Shown: positions 24,358 through 35,530 of the stretch, piece after piece | Layout of the letters: the number at the start of each line of letters is the position of its first letter | Numbering within the stretch: the first letter of the stretch is position 1 | Assembly (NCBI GenBank): GCA_036250195.1 | Contig: JAVHZZ010000001.1 | Location: 381,035,907 to 381,099,906, forward strand | DNA: 64,000 bases | Reading direction: 5' to 3' | Source of the DNA: Mixophyes australis | Lineage: Eukaryota; Chordata; Amphibia; Anura; Limnodynastidae | Notes under the pieces: model-generated | What the model was told of the DNA's origin: nothing | The model's database searches: none | What the model saw: only the letters and a program-made list of their open reading frames with translations | Made by a program: the position numbers and the translations under genes

Positions 24358-24692
24358 CCATCATCATCATTTATTTATATAGCGCCACTGATTCCGCAGC
24401 GCTGTACAGAGAATTCACTCACATCAGTCCCTGCCCCATTGGGACTTACAGTCTAAATTCCCTACACACATATACACACACAGACAGACAGACACACAGA
24501 CTAGGGTCAATTTGTTAGCAGCCAATTAACCTACCAGTATGTTTTTGGAGTGTGGGAGGAAACCGGAGCACCCGGAGAAAACCCACGCAAAAACGGGGAG
24601 AACATACAAACTCCTCACAGATAAGGCCATGGTCGGGAATTGAACTCATGACCCCAGTGCTGTAAGGCATAAGTGCTAACCACTTAGCCAAC
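24358..24692 (-). mobile_element. tRNA-derived SINE, copy 2
   Basis: Closely matches 13252-13600. Minus-strand reading: tRNA-like head ending GTCATGAGTTCAATTCC (B box GTTCAATTC fits GTTCRANNC), CCTCCGGTTTC-type body, GCGCTATATAAATAAATG tail, then GAT repeats. It lies about 130 bp after the LTR element. Confidence 0.88.
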
Positions 24693-25365
24693 CAATAGTT
24701 TAAATATTTAAATATATTATTAAGAAACAAAAAGTAAATAATAAACTTTATTTTAAATTATAAAGTGCTTATTTGTGTAAGGGAAAAGATGTAACTCTAG
24801 GCAAAAAGATGAGCACAATCCCAAAGGCAGATAATGCAGTAAGTCCAAGGTCTTAATCAAATACAATGTAAACATTTTGCATACTCAGAATGATCTATAT
24901 AATTGCTTGTCTGTATGGAAAGTCAATCAGTTCTCTCTAGCGGTGAAATCCTGCTTGAAGGTTTATTAAAAAGAATTAGAAGTAAGTGTTATCTGGAGTG
25001 CCCATTTGCTGCAGCGCAAGTGCCAGCTGATCTGTTTTTCGAAAAACTTGACACCAACAAACGGGCACAGTGATCTGTCATCTTTCCAGTCTTTTGTACC
25101 AACTGAATGACTGTTTTTAGGTGCATGGTATTGCAGGGGCATTTTTAATGAAAAGTGATCAAGGTTTTAGAAAGCCTCCCTTTACTGCAGCTAAAAGAAA
25201 TAATCAGTTATCTGTATTTTGTTTCTTATGATTATCATATTTTATATCTGAAATATATCTATATATCTACATTTGGTATTTAAATTTAATTTCACAAGCT
25301 GGGTAACCCAGTGTATTAAAATATGTCAAAGTACTTTTTTGGATTCTAAATATTGCTTTTTTAAA
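24693..25365. other. No gene seen
   Basis: AT-rich sequence with nothing recognisable. Confidence 0.5.
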
Positions 25366-25405
25366 GATAGATAGATGGATGGATAAATGGATAGATGGAT
25401 AGATG

Positions 25406-25464
<59 letters not shown>

Positions 25465-25465
25465 T

Positions 25466-25526
<61 letters not shown>
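25366..25526. repeat. (GATA)n microsatellite
   Basis: About 40 GATA units with GATG variants at the 5' side and one GATT interruption. A long tract is likely to be length-polymorphic. Confidence 0.97.
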
Positions 25527-25527
<1 letters not shown>

Positions 25528-26150
25528 CAGTCAGACAGATTATATTTTTAAACTGCAGCCAGTATGATACTTTTTATTATTATTTATTATAAGCACCAAG
25601 GGCGTACATTTCATTTCCATGTAAGGAAATCCTTGCTAATGTGCCATGCCAGGATTAAATTTGTGTTGTGGTTAGAAGGGTACATAGATTTTCCGCTCTC
25701 TTTGATGCTTGGCTTTCTAAGGGATTTGTTACCATGCGGTTTCTATGCAGTGGTCGTAGACATTATTGCACATTAAAGTCAGGATTTTTAAATGGATTAT
25801 TGCTATGAAAGTTCCCTGGTTCTGTCACAACATGAATTTGATGGCTTAGGCAGCATGGAGTCTTCATCTATTTCATACATTTTAAGGCAAAATGGATTTC
25901 CCGACACATACATAAAACTATTTAGAGGAAAATAAATGTTGAAAACAAAAAAAATAAACAGCCGTGATTTATCTCTTTCCACATAATATACAATGCTATA
26001 TTGCTGAAATGCAATAGAAGCTTGGCAAAAATAATGAGCTATAGTTTTAACAGTTTCTAAACAGACTGCATTCATGCACGTGAGAAACACGCACACACAT
26101 AGACACAGTCTTTTATCTGGGTGTTTTGGGCTCTAGAATGTTTGGGACTA
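25527..26150. other. No gene seen
   Basis: Unique-looking sequence. Short ORFs have no domain support. Confidence 0.45.
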
Positions 26151-26592
26151 AGGGGCATTTATATTAACTAGCACATTTTTTGACACGATCATTCGTAATG
26201 ATAATGAATGAAAGATTGCGAGCATTTATTAAAACTGTTCTGCAGGAACAGCAGTCACAATAATCTGCTGTTCCTTCAAACACAGACCTGTACCTATATC
26301 CTATCTTCTATATGGTCACTATAGCAAAGTGGCATCCTTTATGATATTAAACGGAGGGGAGAGCAGGTAAGATGCGGTGAGGGATCCGTAAAATCCCTCT
26401 ACCACAATGCTCTCCCCATAGGATTCAATGGCGTTAGCTATCGGGCACAAGCCATCGGGCACAAGTCTGCTGTTGCGTATGATAACAGTGGGTACACTGC
26501 AGATATCTCTGATATCTGCTGCAATCCCCAAGTTATAAATAGAGGAGATACTTAGAATTGCAGCCGATTAGAAGCTTGATAAATATGCCCCT
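26151..26592. mobile_element. MITE with AGGGGCAT ends
   Basis: The left end AGGGGCATTTATATTAACTA and the right end, read in reverse as AGGGGCATATTTATCAAGCT, form an imperfect terminal inverted repeat. The interior holds smaller palindromes (CTGCAGGAACAGCAG; GATATCTCTGATATC). No ORF of substance. Superfamily unknown. Confidence 0.65.
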
Positions 26593-27207
26593 ATGAAATT
26601 TAAAGACTTTCTCCAAAATTTTGTGCATCATGGCTAAAGATGACCAAATTTGTACATTTACAAAATCTTTGCCATGGCCATTAACGTAGGAAAATTGCAG
26701 ACAATTACTGCTTTCTTTGCAAAAAAAAATTATTATAAAGAAAATTCAAAAATACCATAACCAGTGCTACTACATATTTTTTATAAATTGCTAATACTGT
26801 AATTGCTGAGAACAGTAGGATGTACTAGTAAACTGTAATCTTTTAAGCCAATAACCAAATTACTTGTTTTTCAATTAAATCTTAAAACCAAAAGGAGCTA
26901 TCAAATGAGAAGTAGCTATATTTATATCCAGGGCAAATGCAAGTTGGTAGTATATTATACAGGAACTGCCTCAAATGATGATCTGCCTGAAATGCTAATG
27001 ATGAGCAGCAATACCATAGTGGAAAGTTGTTGCCTTGTTCTGTCACTGTATGACATGTATTACATTGGGGGGGGTTATAATATACTGAGTAGCTCTGTTG
27101 TTACAAAAAACACTGTACAATCAGGGTAAGTTCACTGTATGCTGGTAAAATAGTTTTTAGAATATGTTTGAAAAATAGGGCATAATATACTCCATAATTT
27201 GGGGCTG
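26593..27207. other. No gene seen
   Basis: AT-rich. A G run near 27067 is the only oddity. Confidence 0.45.
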
Positions 27208-27580
27208 CAGAGTCATGGCCAAAAGTTTTGAGAGTGACACAAATATTATTTTTGATAAAGTCTGCTGCCTCAGTTTTTATGACGGCAATTTGCATATACT
27301 CCAGAATGTCATGAAGAGTGATCAGATGAATTGCAATTAATTTCAAAATTCCTCTTTGCCACGACAATGAACTTCATCCCACAAGCAACATTTCCACTGC
27401 ATTTCAGCCCTGCCACATAAGGACCAGCTGACATCAGGCCACTCTCTCGTTAACACAGTTGAGAGTGGTGATGAGGACAATGCTGGAGATCACTCTGTTA
27501 TGCCTGTTGAGTTAGAACAACAGACTGGAAGCTTTAAAAGGAGGGTGGTGTTTAAAATCTTTGTTCCTCATCTGTTAACC

Positions 27581-28889
27581 ATGACTACCTGCAAGGAAAC
27601 ACATGCTGTCATCATTGCTTTGCACAAACAGGGCTTCACAGGCAAGGATATTGCTGCTAGTAAGATTTCACCTAAATCAACCATTTATTGGATCATCAAG
27701 AACTTCAAGGAGAGAGGTTCAATAGTTGTGAAGAAGGCTTCAGGGTGCCCAAGAACGTCCAGCAAGCACCAGGACCGTCTGCTAAAATTGATTCAGCTGC
27801 GGGATCAGGGCACGCACAGTGAGGCGAAGACTTTTGGAGGATGGCCTGGTGTCAAGAAGGTCAGCAAAGAAAAACATCAGGGACAGACAGATATTCTGCA
27901 AAAGGTAGAGGGATTGGACCGCTGAGGACTAGGGTAAAGTCATTTTCTTTGATGAATCCCCTTTCAGATTGTTTGGGGCATCTGGAAAAACGCTTTTCCA
28001 GACAAGGAAGGTTGAGTGCTACCGTCAGTCCTGTGGCATGCCAACAGTAACGCATCCTGAGACCATTCATGTTTGAGGTTGCTTCTTATCCAAGGGAGGG
28101 GGCTCACTCACAATTTTGCCTAAGCACTCAGCCATGAATAAAGAATGGTACCAAACATCCTCAAGAGCAACTTCTTCCAATCAACCAATAACAATTTGGT
28201 GACGAACAATACATTTTCCAGCATGATGGAGCACCTTGCCAGTCCTCCTCCTAACTTCCTTGTCCTGGCTCTCTCCCACAATTAGTACCACCCTGTTTGT
28301 GTCTCCACCTTCCCTTTAGGATGCAAGCTCTCATGAGCAGGACCCTCTATTCTTGTGTGCTCCTTCTACTGTTCCTTCAACCTCGGTACCTCTTGGCCTG
28401 CTTCGCTAGCCCTGTTTTCCCTGTTTTCTTAAGCTTTGGCCTTCTTCTTGCTGATTTCTACCATCACTTTCACTATCTGTCCCAGATTTAATCTGATTTG
28501 CCTTACCCTGTCACATGTGTTTGTAAATATTTTTGTATCATGTCGTGTCTTGGTTCTGTTTTCTGTATATGTTATGTACGGCGCTGTGGACCCTTTGTGG
28601 CACCTTATAAGTCAAAGATAACAATAATAATAATGACTAAGTGGCTTGGGGATCAAACATCGACAATTTGGGTCCATGGCCAGGAAACTTCCCAGACCTT
28701 AATCCCATCGAGAACTTGTGGTCAATCCTCAAGAGGCGGGGGGAACAAACAAATTCTGACAAACTCCAAGCATTGATTAGGCAAGAATGGGTGGCCATCA
28801 GTCAGTATGTAGCCCAGAAATTTATTGACAGCATACCAGGGCAAATTGCAGAGGTCTTCAAAAAGAAAGGTCAACACTACAAATATTGA
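27581..28889 (+). pseudogene. Tc1-like transposase pseudogene
   Basis: The ATG at 27581 opens a frame starting MTTCKETHAVIIALHKQGFT, a Tc1-type N-terminal helix-turn-helix DNA-binding domain. The frame stays open to 27925. About 20 residues seem to be missing after a QLRDQGT motif, compared with the usual second helix-turn-helix, and frameshifts follow. The three DDE catalytic codons are still traceable in different frames: GAT at 27951 (context FFDES), GAT at 28224 (context QHDGAP) and GAG at 28710 (context PDLNPIENLW). The last two are separated by the insertion at 28242-28632. The C-terminal frame resumes at about 28640 and ends at 28889. No functional product is expected. Confidence 0.88.
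28242..28632 (+). mobile_element. L2-tailed repeat (family A) nested in the transposase
   Basis: The transposase text breaks after GGAGCACCTTGCCA and resumes at TGACTAAGTGGCTT. The 391 bp between includes GATGCAAGCTCTCATGAGC, the reverse complement of the family A block, and ends TGTGGCACCTTATAAGTC plus AATAATAATAA. It therefore inserted in the + orientation after the Tc1 element arrived. Confidence 0.8.
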
Positions 28890-29061
28890 CTCTTTGCATA
28901 AGCTTAATGTAATTGTCAATAAAAGCATTTGATACTTATGAAATGCTTGTAATTTTACTTCAGTATACCATAGCAACATCTGTCAAAAAGGTCTAAAACC
29001 ACTGAGGCAGCAAACTTTGTGAAAACCAATACTTAATTCTTAAAATTTTTGGCCATGACAG

Positions 29062-29501
29062 TACAATATACTGAATGACTGGAAATGTGTTATTTTCTGG
29101 ACTAATAAGGGCTCTAATATGCTGAACAAATTACAGTCCTCTGTTATATGCTGGATGTTGACTATATAATATAGTAGATAATTGCAGAGAAAGTCCCGAA
29201 ATCTTTCAATTTCTCACTAAAACTCAAAATGAAAACACAACATAGTGTAATATGTCACATATACAAAGCAACAAATCTTACAAATCTTATTTTCTAAATA
29301 ACATTTTTGGTCTATCTACCAAATAATATGCTAATATATAAAAACATACAAATTGAGCCCATGCAACCTGTGAGCCTGCTAATGTGGGTGTGGGGGTGTG
29401 TGTATGTGTATATATATATATATATTTATTTATTCGTAACTGAAGGAGTATGTTTCTTTCTTGAAACATTTAATGCATTTGCTGGTGCTTTTAACAATGC
29501 T
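29062..29501. other. No gene seen; short TG/TA repeat
   Basis: AT-rich, with a short (GT)n(TA)n tract at about 29393-29425. The tyrosine/isoleucine ORFs come from it. Confidence 0.5.
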
Positions 29502-29827
29502 GGCCTGAGATATTAAGGAGAGCAAGGTGATAAATGAATAAAAGGAGTAAATTTGATCCTGGGCAAACCACGGTACAATGCAAGGGGTGCAAATTTGTTT
29601 ATTTTGTGCACAAGTTATGTACTGGCTGTTTTTTCATGTAGCACACAAATACTTGATAACTTTATTTTTACACTGATATGTAAAGTCGATCTAGGACATG
29701 CTCTACCTTAACTATAAATCTGTCCCCACATTTTAAATTTAGCTCCCCCCTCCAATACAACATGGTTTTGCCAAGGTGCAAAGTTACTCACTTTTTTTTG
29801 CTTTGCTCTCCTTAATGACTCAGGCCC
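29502..29827 (+). mobile_element. MITE family M1, copy 3
   Basis: Left end GGCCTGAGATATTAAGGAGA, right end CTCTCCTTAATGACTCAGGCC. The interior nearly matches 15261-15570 block for block (for example GCACACAAATACTTG and AACTATAAATCTGTCCCC). Confidence 0.87.
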
Positions 29828-30117
29828 GCTGTCTCTTCATGTGGAGTGTCTCCATTCTGTTCCCTGTTTGATGAAATAGAGCCTTTTTTGACTCTCCACT
29901 GGTTCTTGCTTAACGTTGCATGAGAAACTCCTAAATGCCTCCTAACTCTCCTGATTAAACCGTACACATTTGAGAGAACTATTCTGCCATTTTGGGAAGT
30001 ATGTCTTACTTGTGTCTGGTGACACTGCAGAGATCTTTTTAATAGAGAGGAGTTGCTGGTGCTTCAGAAAAATGCCACACTCCCTACATTGTGCATGTAT
30101 GTGAGTATGTGTATATA

Positions 30118-30262
30118 TGTAGATTATAAACCTGTGAGATGGGCCTTCTTACCTCTTTGTCTATCTGTATTACCCAGTATTGTTTTATTACTGTGTTTGT
30201 TCCCAGTTGTAAAGTGCTACGAAATTTGCTGGAATTATATAAATAAATATTGAAGATGGTGA
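30118..30262 (+). mobile_element. SINE/L2 3'-tail fragment
   Basis: Contains GGGCCTTCTTACCTCTTTGT, TACCCAGTATTGTTTTATTA and AAAGTGCTACGAAATTTGCT followed by GGAATTATATAAATAAATAT, a typical L2-type SINE tail. The head is missing. Confidence 0.65.
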
Positions 30263-30712
30263 TTACATGTATAATATATAATGAAGACATTAAGAACAGA
30301 TCTATGCGCCTTATTGATTTTTTTCTAAAAGTCTTCAGTATTTATTCAGCTCAACTGTAGTAAACAATTTGATTTATTATGTCTACTGCCCAAATTCATA
30401 ATGTTACATTTTGAAATTGAACTGTAATATTAGGAACTAATGAAAACATTGATTTTATTAACTAGCAAACATGCAAACCATGGTAACCAGTCAACAATTG
30501 GCTTTGATCTTTGGTCAATCTAGTATCAATTTAGAATTAGTTAGTCAATGATTGATAAAGTCTGGTTTGCTATGGGTTTCTGCACATCTGTGCATTTGTC
30601 AGTATGTCCATTGTCATACAAGTCTATATATACTCTATTTCGTTTTTTTGTAGTTGTTGTTTTTTAACAATAGTTAATGTTAATGTATCTTTTATCTTTT
30701 TTTTGTCCACAG
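30263..30712. other. No gene seen; possible intron end with an old foldback
   Basis: Bases 30455-30600 resemble the CCAATCAG-type foldback family. The last 40 bases become pyrimidine-rich before CCACAG, as in a 3' splice site. Confidence 0.35.
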
Positions 30713-32598
30713 CACGGAAAAGGATATGTTAGTCAAATCTACAGGACTTACCTGAAGCAGCATGATTTGCACAAGTTGACCAACAAAAGCATCAACTGTT
30801 CAACTTCATTATCCTGGCCATCTAGTTTGGTATAACAGAAGGATTATTAGTCTGCTGCTGAAGACGTGGCCAATATAAGGACCTTTCTGCTCTCAGCAGG
30901 CCTGAGAAATGAGTTGAAATGTGAAGAAGAACTGTAGAACCTGCAGAGGCGACTGCCCTTGCCTCACTTATCAGTGTGTGCCTGTTTACAGCACTATATA
31001 TCTTTCTTTCTCCAAAATGTCACTGAGCCCTTTAGATGTTTATATTCACCACAATAAGCCAATCGTACAGATAGAACATGCATTATAAATGCAATATCAC
31101 TGTTTTAAACTTGACTGTTTTATATTATTTTTTTTGTGTGATCAAGTGTTACCCAAATACCCAAACTTTACAAGAGAGATTGTGATCATGTTATTTTCAC
31201 CTGTGGGTCATAGAAAAAAAAGAAAAATAATGTTTATCCGCAGACCCATGGAACATCAAAGACATTCTGTAGTTTATACACCGTGTTGCAAAGTGTTTAC
31301 TGTACTATTTCAAAGCTTCTAAATAAATATAAAGTATATATATTATATAATTTTCTGAAAAAGTGGTACAATTTAGTTGATTTATAAATGGATTCATACA
31401 GCCCACATGATAAAAAAAAAGTTAAAATAATTCATGTGCTAAATTATTTATTGTTAATATAATTATTAAATAGTGTTTCGTAATTAGAGATTTGGACCAA
31501 TTCCTGTTCACCATGTTAAAAGACGCTGTAAGCTACATCAAATTTGTACGGAACTTTAAATACCAAAGATGCAGCTTTCAAGATTGAGCTCTATGACCTA
31601 CTATGGCATATTTTGATCTTCCTTATTTTATCCTGTGGATTTTAATTTTTCAACTAAGTTTTATATAAAAAAAAGCGAAAAACAAATATAGGAACTGATC
31701 TGTAAATGTTGTCAAAACAACACTGGAGTTTTCTGTACAGTTTAAATTGTAAGATATGTATCTGAAGATAACTATTTTGAAAGATTAGCCCCAAATCATA
31801 TAACTTACACGTATCTTTCTCTAGCATAGTTTTGTGGAAACTTGAAATATATATATATATATCTTCTAATCTTGCCTAGAAATGTTTTTTAATAGACGAA
31901 TCATGAAGCATAGTGTTTTCCGATTCATTTTTTACACAGCAAGATTTGAAATTAGGACCATTTCACGTTATTAAACACTTCAATATTATCTGTGTCTACG
32001 ATAATATTTTTTCATCGTAAAATTGTTATATTTCAATATATGTAGACATATATATATAAATGAAGAGTGATATGTTTTATTAAAGAAACAAGTGGCTCAT
32101 AAGGACAATCATTTTAAATTGAACTTTTACTTCCATGTCAAAAAGGTTCAAATATCATCAAAATATTAAAATGTTATTATTTTTATTTTATTTTTTTATA
32201 TATCGGTGTGTTTGTTGTAATTTTTTTTTGTCAACTTTTAATTTTAATACATGTCAAGACAATTATCATTGACTAGATGTCAAATCAAACACAATGTGTT
32301 TTTAAAGGCAATAGTTAAAATTTTAACAGATATTGGTGTAGAATGCTACTTTATATATCTAAAAAGTAAATGTGTAGTTTGGGCTTAAAGGAATTTATGC
32401 TCCTGGTTGAATCGCATTAATTAATGTAATTAGCTGGCACGATTGGACGCAGTCGGATTTATCAAACAGTAGAGGCATAACATGAGTGAATGTGAGCCAA
32501 TCGCATAAAGCTCACTGCCACTCATGTGACACCATCTTTGCCTAGGTACATCCTACCACTGCTGAGGAAAGTATCCATCCACTTTAATAACTTGTGGC

Positions 32599-32793
32599 CA
32601 GGGGCGGGCTGGCCCGGGGGGCAGGGGGGCATCGCCCCCCCGGGTCGCTTGGTCAGGCCGCTATTAGGGCCGGGGGGGGTAGGCCGGCCGGCCGCCCCCC
32701 GGCTGCAAAATACTATGCTTTCCCCCGCATCCCTTTTCATGTGATGCGGCCGCCTGTGTGCCCCCCGGCCACGCCTCTCCCAACCCGCGCCTG
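32599..32793. mobile_element. Short GC-rich hAT MITE
   Basis: The left end CAGGGGCGGGCTGG and the right end, read in reverse as CAGGCGCGGGTTGG, form imperfect inverted repeats. The exact 8-bp duplication CTTGTGGC flanks it (32591-32598 and 32794-32801). At 195 bp it is strikingly GC-rich within AT-rich DNA. It sits inside the putative 3'UTR. The overlapping proline/glycine-rich ORFs on both strands are compositional. Confidence 0.9.
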
Positions 32794-35308
32794 CTTGTGG
32801 CTCTCCTGTTGTTCAGTTTGAAGTCCTAGAATAGTTAAGTTTGGCAACAGGATATGCTGAGAATTGCCGTCCAACCACCGTCACAATTTAGCTAAGTCTG
32901 TTGTCATTATATCTTGGCTTTCAAGAAACTACTATTTTCATAAGCAACTAATGATAAATAATGTGTATTTTTACACTTTCCTTCTTGCATATGTATAACT
33001 TTTTTCACTTAATTCAACATAAATTCAGTAATTTAAACATTGTATATAAAGCAATTCATACATGTAAAGGGGGATGTGTGCACCTCTACAGAACATATAC
33101 TTGTATTATAATAATACATAGTGGAGGAATGAGCTGTGAATATATATACTACCTTACATTTATATTACCTCTGAATTTGCTAGGGCCACTACAGTGGAGC
33201 TCAGCAACATCTTATCATCATGTAGTCTCATTTTACCCACCACACCGTATTGTACCATACTGAGAAATACCTTATGTGTAGCAGCAAAGCACCTTTCATG
33301 GAAAGTTTGACTTATATTTTACAAGTACATGCTTATGAACTGGATCCAACTAAAAGCATGTTGTAATAATATAGCGGCTATGTGAAAGTTCATAACAATA
33401 CTGAAGACTGCAAAAGTCTTGGGATGCGTTCAAGTTTATGATCTGCTGGTTTCATTTTTAAATCTCTTAAATTGTAAAGCCACTACATATGTTAAGTATC
33501 ACCATATTTTTTTAACATCTTCTGTATAGTTTCTGCATTACTCTGACACACAGTTTTATTATTCTCATGCAATGGTACCATGAATCCTAATGTCAACCAT
33601 CACTTTTTATGAGGTGCCTAATATAGTTGTGTGCATATGATTGGACATTGTCCTTGAGTGTACAATGACCCATCCCAACTACATAAGTGACTGAATGTGT
33701 CAGATTTATGTAACTTATTTTGAAGCATATCAAGTCATTATGCTCATGTGATGTAGAGGTGTAAATCACTCTTTCATGCAAATCATATAATATAGCTGAC
33801 TACCAATATGTTTCACCAAAAGAGCTGCTTTGTTGGTGTGATTTTGACTGTGCAAATAATCAGTTATGTCCTAGACAATTTTCATACATTTTTTTCTCTA
33901 CTGCATTTTTTCCCTTAATTAAAATAAATTGTCCATGTACCATGAACAACATGGGTCATTGCATACACAACTTCCATCAAATTAAGTTTGGACTGCATTC
34001 TATTGTACAACATATGAACATTTGCACATGATGCAAATAATATAACTAGAATAGTTAAAAATAAATATAGGCTGAGTGAAATTCAGGTGCATTTTCTTAA
34101 AATATATTTTATTATTTGTATTACTATTATTACCATGCAGGTTTAAGTTTGTGTAAATAGATACATTTACGTGGCCTTTTGTCCTCTACTTCAGTCCGGA
34201 TCACTGTGTCACAGATCCTTTACTATGTGAATAATAAGAATAAGAACCCTTTTTTATATGTCTGTTAATGTATTTTGTGTGCATATTAGTTGTTGTTATT
34301 TTTGTTGTGTGTTTTTAATTTTTTAATTATCCGCAACACTGTTACAGCTTTCCCATCCTTAAAGTTTGAAATAGTTCCAAAAAGAGGAATATTTTTTATT
34401 GCAGGCTGATAAAAAGTACAATGTTCTGCGCTGTACTTTTTTCTTAGACAGTGTGTGCAATACAGACGGTGATTCTATTTAACAAAACTTAAGACCATAC
34501 CAGCAATCTCAATTTACAAATATGAATTTTAAATGAAAAGTAATTTATAATGGAGTTTTTGAAAAAAAAAACAAAAACCAGAAAACATATATTTAAATGT
34601 ACACCAGGGTAAAAGTATTACCAGAAATGCATTGCTGTTGATATTTATAAAATCTGATTTATTTTTGTTTTAGCTTTAAATTTAATGTTGCCGAATGTAT
34701 AGTACTGTCAGAGAGCTACATTTAAAGTACTGTCTATATGAATTTCTTTTTCAAATGTATTTGCAAATCAAATATATCATGTCCAAATAATATTGATATT
34801 ACATTATCCCAATGTTTATTTAAAAGTTTGAAAGCAAACTTCTTTAAATTTACCAAACCAAAGATGAAAATTAAGAGAACACTATAATAGTAAATTTCAA
34901 GCTTGCTAAATTACTGTACACATATACAATGGAGATACCTTGTTTTCCAAAGGTCAGCATCAATGTTCTCTTATTTCAAAGACAAGTATTGCTTTTTCCT
35001 GCCTGCACAGTTATAATTTTCTACTCATTAAATGAAAATGATGCTTCAGATTTGTTAATCAGTTACTGTATCCAACACCATTTCTTCTGCATTTATATGT
35101 TCCATGTGATTATTTGTTGGAAAATTTCCTATTTCTTGCAAAATTATTCCTAAAACTAGAGATATAATAAAAAAACAGCATTTTGCAATAAAAGAAATAT
35201 ATAATTACTTATTAAGATATTTCGCCTTTAGTTATATTTCCAGATTATTGTCCACTTTATTATATTGATGCTACACTATAGTGTAGGTTATATAAGTACT
35301 TTTCTTTT

Positions 35309-35392
35309 TAAATGTTTTAATCTTCATAAAAAGTATCACTGATTTTACATTTTTGTAAATGTTTTAAACTTCATAAAAAATATCACTGATTT
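35309..35392. repeat. Local 37-bp tandem duplication
   Basis: TAAATGTTTTAATCTTCATA... at 35309-35345 recurs at 35356-35392 with two substitutions, 47 bp apart. It looks like a small segmental slip near the end of the putative 3'UTR. Confidence 0.85.
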
Positions 35393-35509
35393 ATCTATTA
35401 TGTCTATTATGTTTTATGAAGAACACATTGTAGACCAGTTTGCAGAAATATTTCATTTCAGTAAAACCTATATAGTTATAGATAATGTATATGTTATATG
35501 TACAACTGT

Positions 35510-35515
35510 AATAAA
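35510..35515 (+). promoter_or_regulatory. Candidate poly(A) signal AATAAA
   Basis: AATAAAACTTTCTAAAAAAGAGTGT: a canonical hexamer followed by a short A run and a GT-containing stretch. It is the most distal candidate end for the exon at 30713. Confidence 0.4.
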
Positions 35516-35530
35516 ACTTTCTAAAAAAGA

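Larger units (their letters stand above)
27208..29061 (+). mobile_element. Tc1-like DNA transposon, defective
   Basis: Ends: AGTCATGGCCAAAAGTTTTG at the left; at the right, read in reverse, CTGTCATGGCCAAAAATTTT. The inverted similarity continues inward through a shared CTGCTGCCTCAG block. A TA lies at the right boundary (29062-29063); the left TA appears mutated. The interior carries a broken transposase and a nested repeat insertion. It cannot be autonomous now. Confidence 0.88.
30713..35530 (+). other. Candidate 3'-terminal exon with a long 3'UTR of an unidentified host gene
   Basis: A strong acceptor-like site (TATCTTTTATCTTTTTTTTG then TCCACAG) ends at 30712. Possible reading after it: frame from 30714 gives 13 residues (TEKDMLVKSTGLT) then TGA at 30753; frame from 30713 gives about 40 residues starting HGKGYVSQIY; the third frame stops after five codons. 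I do not recognise any of these. The next 4.8 kb is AU-rich, nearly free of transposons and has candidate poly(A) signals at 31322 and 35510, as in a long 3'UTR. It could also be unique intergenic DNA with a chance splice-like site. Confidence 0.35.

Noticed and set aside
32522..32821. Proline/glycine-rich ORFs on both strands
   Set aside because: They coincide with the GC-rich hAT MITE at 32599-32793; open frames on both strands reflect base composition.
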